Positions 9,614-19,153 of a stretch of 23,901 bases of DNA are shown piece after piece; positions within the stretch are counted from its first letter, which is position 1; every line of letters starts with the position of its first letter. The stretch lies in the NCBI GenBank assembly GCA_021464525.1, contig JADRCO010000982.1:1-23901 (forward strand), given 5' to 3'. The position numbers and the translations under genes were made by a program. The notes beneath the pieces were generated by a model. The model had not been told where the DNA came from. It saw nothing but the letters and a program-made list of their open reading frames with translations, and ran no database searches. Source of the stretch: Rhizophagus sp. LPA8_4_AMF (Eukaryota; Glomeromycota; Glomeromycetes; Glomerales; Glomeraceae).

Positions 9614-9858
9614 TTATTTAATATCTTCAAGTAACTTGGATTGTTCTAAACACATTGAATCAAGCTTTAATATTTAATTTATACATTTAGAATATCAGTG
9701 TGCTCGTTACCTTTTCCGAATAGCGTAGTAAGTCTTTTTTTAACTTTTGCTTCTTTCCTGGCTACAACTATAAAAAAGTTAAAAGTAAATAATTTAAGTA
9801 AATAATAATAAAATAACAATACTGAAAAAGTACCTTTATCAGTAATTCTCTTAAGCAT
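9614..9858 (-). CDS. Tentative three-exon small gene, 37-aa basic product
   Basis: Minus-strand exons 9858-9834, 9767-9711 and 9645-9614 join through two introns of 66 and 65 nt, both GT-AG and both phase 1. The product starts MLKRITDKVVARKEAK, contains KKRLTTLFGK and ends KEQSKLLEDIK. It is basic and probably helical. Using an alternative acceptor at 9578 for the last intron would give a different 15-residue end (DDEPTRYSVRFQRVQ). The exon lengths, phases and intron sizes fit well, but so short a product suggests that upstream exons are missing or that this is a decayed gene piece. Confidence 0.3.
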
Positions 9859-9885
9859 TATTTTTGTCTTTTAATGTGGCTTTTT

Positions 9886-10289
9886 TTACTTGCTCCGGAC
9901 CACGTAAGTCATCGTACTATTTAAATGTTGTGAACTCGTTAAAAAAGACCTACCGCAGTTTGAAAGAAGTCTTATTATTGAAAGCCGACGGGACACTTTG
10001 CAATTAAGGTATGAATGAAATATACCTTTCTCAGTCATGTGTGTTGTGCATTTACAAGAAAACGATTCCAGGGACATGCAAACGAATGATATTTCTCGTA
10101 CAGATTTCCGAACATAAAATTTCGGCGTAAGTTTAATGTTATTATCAGCCCTTTCATCTTTACAAAAAAAAATATAATAAAGAGCTTTTAGTTTGATTTT
10201 TAAACATGTGTGTGTTTTATTTTTCAAGCGGTACTATAATAATGAATATTACAATCTATTGCGTCTTTAACATACCCACTTACAGCCAT
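9886..10289 (-). CDS. Tentative spliced coding region of unknown function
   Basis: A minus-strand ATG at 10289 is followed after two codons by donor GTAAGTGGG, a 50-nt intron (10283-10234) and a long open frame ending at 9886. The frame encodes RADNNIKLTPKFYVRKSV, then MSLESFSCKCTTHMTEKG, then NCGRSFLTSSQHLNSTM. G+C and codon choice are more gene-like than the surroundings. A further donor-like site (AAAG|GTATAT) lies at 10025, so the real exon may end there. The CxC followed by TTH hints at a metal-binding loop but is too short to name. It may be upstream exons of the small gene at 9614-9858, though I found no phase-consistent join. Confidence 0.3.
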
Positions 10290-10324
10290 GAAAAAAAACA
10301 AAATTTGCTAAACCGTTGAAAATA

Positions 10325-11056
10325 CTAACGAAAAAATCTTTCTTGTTGCTCATCTGATCCCACACCGTAATTATTATTGATAGTCACATTTGAAAAAGAA
10401 GGGGGGTAGGTGTGACTGACTAGAGATCGCAGGTGTTTCAACAGATGGTGTTACCGGTCTTGATGGCACAGGAAAATTTTCTACGGTTTTAGATGAATCT
10501 CTAGGTGATCTCTCGGATCTCTCTAAAGTTATTTCATGACTAGAAATTGTTGAGGATTCTCTAGAGGACTCTTGTGATGGTTAATGATGATGCCATGATG
10601 AGCTTGCCCACTTAACCTCATAACGCTCTCATTGTGTGTTTGATCGAATGGTAGTTCTATCAAATGAACAGATTTGTGCTAATAATAAACCTCTCCCTGA
10701 TTTGAGAGAGGATATTTTCTCCAGAAACATATTTAACTGGCTTTAACCAAAACTGGGTGAAAAACTCCTTGTAATCTCTTCCCCAACTAAACTCCTTTTT
10801 TTCCCACCGTCTCTAACTTTTGTGCCTCCTAATAAATATTAATAAGTATATTGGCCAGCTAGATTCTCCAAGCAAGTACTACTTTAAAAGCCTTCGTGGA
10901 GTTCGTGAATTTCTTACGATCTCGTTTATTTTCCTAGCAATGTCATCCCAAAAGTCGTTGCTTTTTATTTGGAGTAGCATGGAACTCACTGGTTCTCTCT
11001 TTTATTTCGTTAATGAGGAGGCGAGCCTGGGCGTCGGTCCACTCGACAGAAGACAT
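10325..11056 (-). pseudogene. Broken Myb/SANT-like DNA-binding protein gene
   Basis: The minus-strand ATG at 11056 opens MSSVEWTDAQARLLINEIKE, a Myb/SANT (trihelix-type) first helix with its Trp. A frame change near 10950 is needed to reach FWDDIARKINE, the second conserved Trp segment. Later pieces in other frames include GKKRSLVG, then RDYKEFFTQFWLKP (about 10780-10735), then a Ser/Glu-rich region with SSRESSTISSHEITLERSE (10580-10400) preceded by TAA at 10583-10581. At a run of six G on the plus strand (10401-10406) the frame shifts again into VTINNNYGVGSDEQQERFFR, ending at TAG 10327-10325. At least four frame changes and several stops make it a pseudogene. When intact it would have been a nuclear DNA-binding protein, either a host regulator or one derived from a transposon accessory protein. 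Confidence 0.65.
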
Positions 11057-11143
11057 TTTTCACATGGTGGGAGACTTGGGGAGGGACTGGTTTGTGGAAA
11101 AAAATCGAGTGATGCATTGGAGATGAAGAATTAATTTAATCTG

Positions 11144-12450
11144 ATGATCAATCAAATAATGATGGCTTGGCCTTTTTTTCTGATTAGCCGATCATCTCGT
11201 GATTTGAGGAGCGCCGATAACCATCAAATATGCATGCCTGTTGTTAATATCATCTTAGACGAGCGATTTAATAAGCTTGTGCCTAAATCTATCAATAATC
11301 GTCCTGGATATGATATGCGCTATGTTTTTCGAATTACGAAAATAATCAAAGTAAAGGGGAATATGACACATCATCAGTTGTAAAGCCAGATCAATCTCCA
11401 GTTGCTTGGACAGTGACTGTTCAATTCTGATTACAGAAATTATTAATCAGAGAGTGTGTACCACCGACACTGAGGGTTTGGGAATGGCAAGATGGTTAAT
11501 TCTGACTATCGTCGACCCAGAATTCATAAGATCCAAATGGCTATCTGCTTTAATCGCTGGAAATTGGTAAAGATCACTGATGTAGAACCAAAAAGACATA
11601 TTTCGATGGATGGCGCAGATATGGATATGAGGTTAAGCCTGAAGACTTGATGAAACATCATTGGGATTCTTCATGCTCCAAAGCTAGAACTGAAGAAGTG
11701 AGTGCACGGCTTATCCAAAATGCTTATAGGAAGATCTGAAACTTTAGCAAAACGAATTTGGGAAGCAGTTAGAAAGGATAATACTCCTAAGTATAAGAAG
11801 TTTCTAAACATGCCCAATTCTGATTATTACTATAGCGTGTAATTAGGAGCTTTTGTTCAAGAAGGATGTCATTCTAAATATGTCCCACCAGAACAACTTT
11901 ATTGTTCTAAAAAGCTGGGCGATTCATAAGAAACGGCAATTATCTGATATACTAGCCATGGCAAAAAATACTCCATTACTAAAGGTAACAGAGCATATAA
12001 AACCTATAAATACTACACCCAGTTTGATTAATAAGTTTTGGAGTGAGCCACGTTTATTAGCTCCTTCTCCAATATGGTTGCATTAATGCAACGCGCCTGA
12101 AATTACCGAAATTACCACTTCGATTAAAGATCTTTAGGGTGATAAATCAAACATCAGAGAAAGGATTAGATTGATGAGTATTGGGAATACTGTACGAAAA
12201 AATATCCATGTATAATTTATTGAAAAAGCACCAAGAAATTTGCAAGCCTAGCGGTCTGGAATAACATACTATAGCATTAATTACATGCATTATAAAATAT
12301 ATTTTTTTCAAAAAGCTCAGGAAATATAATGTTGAGATTATGGGGATTCTTGATTTCAATTGGAAGGCAGTGAGAAATGATAGTACTCTTGACGATAAGA
12401 AGCATTTAGGTTTACCTAGCAATATGATAATGTCCATTATACTTTTATAG
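11144..12450 (+). pseudogene. Broken gene with IQ-like motif and duplicated W-x-AVR block
   Basis: Coding-like pieces in changing frames run along the plus strand. They include DERFNKLVPKSINNRPGYD (about 11258-11314), KPDQSPVAWTVTVQF, then a 43-codon piece at 11608-11739 with WRRYGYEVKPEDLMKHHWDS and ARLIQNAYRKI, which resembles an IQ-type motif. Next comes KRIWEAVRKDNTPKYKKFLN (from about 11750). A second diverged copy, NWKAVRNDSTLDDKKHLGL, starts at 12358 and its frame closes at 12450. Stops and shifts separate all pieces. I cannot name the family. The duplicated block shows the ancestor, or two copies fused by decay, carried this segment at least twice. Confidence 0.5.
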
Positions 12451-12884
12451 CACTTAAGAAAGACCAATTAAGAAATTGTAGTATACATGAAATTATTATA
12501 TTAGCAAGATTATATAGTTGTTAGAGATTCAGATTAGACTGATATGTTAAATTAACCACAAAATCCTGAATATTACTATAATAAAAAATACTATAATTTT
12601 GAAAATTTCATCAGAATTTCAGAATATGAGAAATATATGTGTAATTCATTGATAAACAATTTAAAATTCCTATTTTATTATGCTGGGAATAAGAAATTAT
12701 CATAGATTTGTCAGATTTAGACAATAATTGTGGATTTACATACCAAATTTTTCAGATTGGTTCTTATTAAATCATTACAAGATCCTGAATATTATTTTAA
12801 TAAAAATTTTGATGGATATTTTATCCTATTACAATGAATACTTTACAATTATCTATATAATTATACTGGTATCTGGACTTTTTG
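12451..12884. other. AT-rich non-coding stretch
   Basis: Short protein-like scraps may continue the relic upstream, but nothing can be delimited. Confidence 0.3.
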
Positions 12885-13020
12885 CCAAAGTTCATTTCAT
12901 TAAAATCCATTTTATCAAAGCCATTTCATTAAAGAAATATTTTACCAAAAAATATTTTATTAAAAGAACATTTTATTGTCACAAATCCAAGTCATTTTAT
13001 TAAATGGATATTTTACCTCC
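12885..13020. repeat. Degenerate minisatellite of ATTTTATTAAA-type units
   Basis: The core ATTT(T/C)A(T/C)(T/C)AAA recurs about eight times at intervals of roughly 14-16 bp, with one longer gap. It encodes FIK/FTK-like repeats in the frame 12728-13003, but composition and lack of context argue that this is repeat DNA and not a protein. Confidence 0.55.
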
Positions 13021-13602
13021 AAAAAATTATTTATTCTATATTTTATTTTAAATATCTAAAGAAATCTTTTCTAGAAAAATTTTTGAATTAGCTGATTTTT
13101 ATTAAATTTATCTTATTATTTATAATACATTAATCTTTTTTTACTTACTTTTTATGAATAACTGAAATGTTTTTAGAAAAATAAATTTATTTATTTATTA
13201 CTTAACTTCTTTTTTTTTTTTAATGTACGCATGGTACTATTTATTACTTAACAATTAATATTAGTTATTTAAATATTAAAATAATAAGATTGAACTCTTT
13301 CTGCTAGTTATGTTCATAACCATTTTATTACTAACATTTTTTTGTTAAAAAATTTTATTTTTCTTTATTTTCTTTATAATAAATACACTTTAAGGCTTGT
13401 AATATACACAGTTTTTTATTATTTTATTTTCTTTAGATAATATATTTCAAGATTTTATCCTCATTTTAGCCCTTAGTAGACTAACTGTTTGATTTTATTC
13501 TGGGCTTGCAAGTACCCTATAGCAATAAGTTATTATTCTAAGTGAATATATTATGGAATACTGTGTCTTTCATGCTTAAGTATTATTATTGGATAAAAAA
13601 TT
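13021..13602. other. AT-rich non-coding stretch
   Basis: No gene or clear repeat is seen. Homopolymer T runs are frequent. Confidence 0.4.
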
Positions 13603-14007
13603 ATAGAAAGAGTTCAAGAAGCCTTTGATAATGAGGATTTTCTTTAGTTCCTAAATAATACATAAAATTATACCAATGATCTTACGCATTATCACCTTTT
13701 AGTTAAATGGTTAGATAAAGCTAAAAGTAGATCAGCACATCAGTAGCACACCTATGAACAACTTTCTTAAATACGTAATTCTTAACTTTAAAAGATTTTT
13801 GGACATTTTCTTATTTTTGCCATCCTTCTTTCTACCTTCTTTTCATTTTTCTCTTCTATCACTTTTCCCAAAAGGGTTTGTTTATTTGATTGGCCTTATT
13901 TGTAAAGCTGTATTACATCACAACCTAAGCCTCCTTTTGATTTTAACTTGGATGCATTTTTGGTACATGTTATCATAAACAAAGATAATCCTCAAATACG
14001 AAATTAA
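13603..14007 (+). pseudogene. Relic open in one frame except for TAA/TAG codons
   Basis: From 13603 one frame encodes IERVQEAFDNEDFL, then after stops NYTNDLTHYHLLVKWLDKAK and SRSAHQ. The same frame, about 150 bases later, gives KPPFDFNLDAFLVHVIINKD and stops at 14005-14007. Interruptions are TAA and TAG without net frame change, which suggests nonsense decay, with CAA and CAG as possible former codons. The 74-codon frame at 13754-13978 overlaps it and is probably a shadow. No domain is recognised. Confidence 0.4.
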
Positions 14008-14850
14008 TAAATCAATAAATTACGTGATGTATATAACCTTTACTTTTATTTGGATTTTAACCTTTAATGGTCTAACATCTGGCCACAAATTTTTCTATAT
14101 TCAAATAGAACTTTATTTTGTAATACCTTTAAATTTAATATATACTTGAATTTGTGGCTTATTTTTAGATGGTTCTTTATACTATGATAAAAGAAGGACA
14201 GAGACAAATAGACTAATTATTTCTATGATGCTGGTTCTTTTTAGTTTTTATATTTATATTTTTCTTTTTTATTATAGATTTTATTTTTTATTTTTTCTTT
14301 TTGTGATCTTGAATAGAGGATGATTTGCAATAACTGATGTATTCTCTTTAATTGGATTCACTGGATTTGCTGTATATGACAGTGAAAAAATTAATTACAT
14401 TACTATATGATGGACTAGTAAAGGATTCTTCTTCAGAATTGGGAATATACATCTATGCTTTGAGGATTTATACTTTAATGATCATGTGCAGGCAACAATA
14501 AAGTTATATGAATTAATGGTATATCTTTATTATTTTGGGAGGATAGCGGAAATTATAAAATTTGCAGTGCAGTAGGTCCTTAGACACTAAATTCCTTAGA
14601 CTATAGGGTGGTCCTGCTAAAAAGGGTTGTTTATTCATGATTCTACTCATACAGGAATAAGTTCTACCAACAGTATACATATGGGGTTCTCTGAATGACA
14701 GGTGGTGATATAATTAATTATATTAGATAGCTTTTAAATCATGTAAAGTATGAATTTAGAACATTAACTCTAATAAATTATATCATGTATTGTGAAAAAA
14801 AAAAATGATTTATCTTTTATTAATACATGATTTTTAGAATTTTAACTGGT
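14008..14850. other. Weakly coding-like decayed sequence
   Basis: Scattered protein-like words occur on the plus strand up to about 14650, possibly the far end of the relic above. No frame longer than about 40 codons is convincing. Confidence 0.25.
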
Positions 14851-14896
14851 AGGATTAGTTAGGATTAGGATTAGGAATTTGGATTAGGATTTAGGT
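14851..14896. repeat. Telomere-like TTAGGA repeats
   Basis: Three perfect tandem TTAGGA units lie at 14859-14876, with further TTAGG words up to 14895. The unit differs from the canonical TTAGGG. It is too short and degenerate to be a telomere, and may be a microsatellite or an interstitial scar. Confidence 0.4.
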
Positions 14897-15625
14897 TAAA
14901 AATTATTAGAATTTAAAGTAACTATACAGTATAGATAAAAATTATACTATATAAAAATAAAAAAATTATACCATACATACAATGAAGGTTATATCATACT
15001 CATTATCTATATACTCAAAAAATATTAATTAAATTTATAATATTTTTTATACAGTATATTAAAAAAAATTCTGATATAAAAATATTAAAAATTATATAAA
15101 ATGTTATTCAAGTAATCTTTTTGCTTAAATAACCAGAGGAATAGATATAATACAATAAATTTGATTTTCTATATAATGTGCTAATAATTTAATTATTATT
15201 TATGTTACAATAATTTTAAATAATTAAGGGGGAATACTAAATTTCTTAAAAGTAAAAATAATCCATCTTTTTTTATTTAATCTGATACAAAAAAAAATTC
15301 CAGGTAGTATTAAGATATTAAAAAGTTTACTACTAAAAATCACGTGATAACTTCGCAAAATCGGATTTGTTTCAATATTTTTGATTCAAAGATACGTTTT
15401 TTTGGAAATTGTTTTTTTATTGTGCCCAAATTATCTAGTAAATAGAGCCATGACAGGTGTACCAATCAAATGAAAGTAACGATATCCGGAATTCCTTAAA
15501 CATTGAAATGATAAACTATGATTACAAAGGGAAAATCAATCCTTTTGACAGTTTAAATCGAAATTGAAAATTTTTTTTTCTAAAAAAAAAAAAAAAATAT
15601 ACTGTAACATATTTGGTCAAATTAA
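14897..15625. other. AT-rich non-coding stretch
   Basis: No gene is seen. Repeated words such as AATTATAC(C/T)AT occur at 14940-14985. A palindromic ATCACGTGAT is present near 15340. Confidence 0.35.
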
Positions 15626-15745
15626 GGTCGCATGTGAAAAAAAAAATTCATTTTTCATTCTCAGAAGATTTCTAGGTAATGATGTAATTATGTAAGTAAA
15701 AATTACATGATAATTCATAAAGCATTAAAAAATTTGCATGTGACC
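15626..15745. mobile_element. Short inverted-repeat element, MITE-like
   Basis: The left end GGTCGCATGTGAAA and the inverted right end GGTCACATGCAAAT enclose 120 bp of AT-rich non-coding DNA. The ends match at 11 of 14 positions. No target duplication was recognised, so this is a candidate only. Confidence 0.4.
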
Positions 15746-16189
15746 GAACTAAAAAAAAAATCTTTTCTTTATAAGGATATATAAATTTATTCTTTAAAAA
15801 TGAATTTTTGAAACATATAAGGTACATTAAGATCGGCACTAGCCGGCTCGAATATTTTTCCTTTCTTTAAATTAAAATATAATGTAATTTAGGAATCAAT
15901 CTACGCGTAACACAACACAAATAAGATGTAATACGTGTTACATAATTACTAATATTTTACTAGGCGTTCAAAATTGCACTAATTGCACTGCCATATTCCA
16001 AAATTATTAACGTAAATTATAAATGAGGCTAAAAAATCAAATTTGTTAGTTCATTCGCAATGCCCCGTGCGTAAGAACTCCTGCATTTTCTATATATTTC
16101 CATACTGTAACCTAGATATTTTGTGAACTAGTTAGCTATTCATAAATAGAAAGATAACCTAGATAACCAGATAACTTCGATAGCCTACA

Positions 16190-16206
16190 GGGGGGTGGGG
16201 GTGGGG
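16190..16206 (+). other. G-rich tract, possible G-quadruplex
   Basis: Runs of six, five and four G are separated by single T residues, in a region otherwise poor in G. Four G-tracts with one-base loops can be drawn if the first run is split. A purine tract (GAAGAAAAAAAGAAAA) follows. Confidence 0.45.
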
Positions 16207-19153
16207 AAGAAAAAAAGAAAAAATACAAAGAAAAATGTAACTTTATATCTTTAAAAGCTTTTTCTCACGAGCATTTCATTAATCACGCACATTTTCGTGC
16301 ACAAACATTATAATGAGCAAAGTTTGGAAAAACTTTTTAAAATTATATTTAAGAATATTTCTGATCACTACTATTTAAGAATATTAGAAAGATACGCCAA
16401 ATTATTATATTGAAACAAACGTTAATTCTGAATAAGTATTATTTATTTATAATAAAGAATTACAACTCTTTCTAATTATATATATGGAAGTATATAAATA
16501 TTATGTCTTTCTCAGAATGAACTTCGTTTAACAAACAAAACAAATTAATATTTCAGTTCGTGTTTTTGTGTAAAAATATTGCTGCGCCGCAAATATGTCT
16601 TATAGTTCATTTTAAGTTAATTTTCAAATAAGGTAAATAAAATTATAGTATAAATCAACGAACTGCAGAAAACGACCCCAGGCACTCTACTATAACCGAA
16701 AATGGTAAACAAATATGACAGAACACCGAAAGTTAGGTTTAAGCACCTGAAAGATTACGATATCTTTTATTATTCGTACATATCACTATCGAATTAAATA
16801 CGTTTAGCGAAAAAAATAAGTAAATAAATATTACTTAATTAAGTAAAATGCTTATTTTCAAGTGGGAATTACTAAATAGTTACTTGATAGATAGCCTAAA
16901 CGAGTTTAATTGACGTATAATAAGTAGAACTTTAAGGATAAATTAAAATCATTGTACATGCATCTGTATATGCGATTTCATGTAAAATGCACGTCTTTGC
17001 CGAAGATTACATATATATCGAATAAAGAAAAAAAGAAAATGGATGGTGAGAATTTCTTGGACTTATTCCGATCCATCCGAGGTAGATTTGCGCTTATGTA
17101 ATTCTGGTTGCTGTATGAGTCAATTTTCATTGTGAGATATAAATCGTTCGATATTAAAAATATTATATTTAATATATAATATATTTATGCATAATTTCTA
17201 TGAACTCGATTCATAAATCTATCCGAAATCTAACATATGGTTTAGGCTATTATTGTAAATGCCGTGTGATAATATTTAATTATGGCTGGTCTTTCCGTTT
17301 ATTATTATAAAAAAAAGCTGTTAAAATACAAGTTTATTAATTAAATTAGTTTGACAAGGTAATAGATACGGGAGAAAACATTTTAACGGTCACAATTTAA
17401 ATTTGGTAAGTCTTCTTGATCTGATTTCGGCAATTAAAATTTTTCATTTTATTTATCTCTTTTTTTTTTTGGAAAAAAAAAAGTACTGCGGTAAATCCAT
17501 TATCTCCAAATATCGCTTCCAAAATTATTAACTAGTGTCGTTCACAATGGAATATAGACTATATCCATTTGGCTACTATAGTAAATTTATTGTTTCACAA
17601 TTATTATAACAACAAATCGGAATTATAGAATACCGTAATAATAAAAATCAAGTTTTAAACAATATAGAGATTATTTACTTTATTTGTAATAATAATGATA
17701 AAAAAAGATCATATACATCCTATGTTTTATGATATCACGATACAGCAGAATTTTGATTATCAATTTAATCATTATATCGAGGTTAAAACTTTCATTTTCA
17801 AATGATTTTATGGCTGAAGATAACCCAAATTAGATGATAAATGATAATTTATGTAGTTTTACGTGATATTAAATAATAAAAATGTTTATATCTAAAATAT
17901 GATTTATAGGTTCTTAGAAAGTGGCGTCACTCGAAAAAAAACAAACCCACGATAAAACAAGATTACAACTGGAAGAAAAGAAATTTTTTTTTTTTCACTC
18001 AAGATTAACAAGGCAAATTACTAAAAATATGTTCATAAAAATCTCCAAATTAAGAAAAGATGTGATATGAGGCGAGAAATGAATAATTAAGTATAACCAT
18101 TCTTGGATATAAACTTGATGAAAGAAAATAAACAGGGATGATAAAAGGAATTACCTATACAAAAAAATCATTACCGTAAATATTTGAAAGCTCAGATGTT
18201 TATGTAAAAGAGATTGTTATCGCGGAAATAACAGCCCAAGGGGAATTAATAAATTAAAAAAGGGAGAGTACAAACAAAGTAACTAATCAAAAGATTTTTT
18301 AACACGAGACTCTTTTATTTACGTATCACAATTTTATATACGTATCACAACATGGCAATATTTAATCGGTGATTGCTCAAAGTTGGGTTTAAATTATACT
18401 CATACATATAAATATACATATTAAATATATTGATTATACATTTAAAATATATATTACGTTTACTACTACGTTTACTTTATTATAGTTCATATACGTAAGG
18501 AGTAATAAATAGAACACGTATTCGTGTAATAATATTTTCAAAACAGTTTCAATGAGTTTTCAATATTTATTTCGCCCAAAATTAGTATATAAGAAAAGGT
18601 TATGTGTTTGAAGTTCCTTAAAAAGAGCATAGAAAACGTTGAGATGACTCATTGATTAGCGGAGTAGAAATTTAGAATGCCGCAGAATTACAATTTTACA
18701 CGTGCATGATCGAGTAACATTTATTGGCTATAAAACCTAATTTAGCAATGTATGTTTCCTCGGAGCTTCAATTATGATCGGTGTTGCATTGAAATAATTA
18801 GTAGTATGTAATGTGCTTTAACGAATAAAATTAAGTAGTACATTCTTAGACTATTTAAAGTAATAATGATACGAAATTAAAGTTTTTTTTATTTAAGGTA
18901 CATTATCGGTTAAATAGTTGATTCATGTACTTATATATATATATATATTACTTTTGCTTTATAAATCCTAAATAAATAGGAGCTAGAAGGGACAAGTTTT
19001 TTTTGATTTTTTTCATTTTTGTTTCATTAAAAAAAAAAAAAAATTATATATAACTATTACGTATAAATAATTTTTATTTATTTGTTGATTTACACAAAAA
19101 AAAAAAAAAATTGACCACAAACGATAAACATTTATTTTACATATATATATCAT
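16207..19153. other. Long non-coding upstream region of the F-box gene
   Basis: Almost 3 kb without a supported gene. A 20-codon frame at 17039-17101 (MDGENFLDLFRS...) is the only short ATG frame of note. Long A and T tracts occur at 19029-19043 and 19097-19111 and a TA microsatellite at 18932-18949. The last 130 bp before the ATG probably contain the core promoter. No conserved RNA structure was recognised. Confidence 0.45.
18932..18949. repeat. (TA)9 microsatellite
   Basis: Nine TA units about 205 bp upstream of the F-box start codon. Confidence 0.7.

Noticed and set aside
10820..11134. Plus-strand 104-codon frame
   Set aside because: It is antisense to the Myb/SANT-like relic, whose conserved words are on the minus strand. 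No domain is present on the plus strand.
13754..13978. Hydrophobic 74-codon frame as a membrane protein
   Set aside because: T-rich DNA yields Phe/Leu-rich frames by chance. A neighbouring frame continues the upstream relic more convincingly.
14851..14896. True telomere
   Set aside because: It has only three perfect units, of a variant sequence, with ordinary sequence on both sides.
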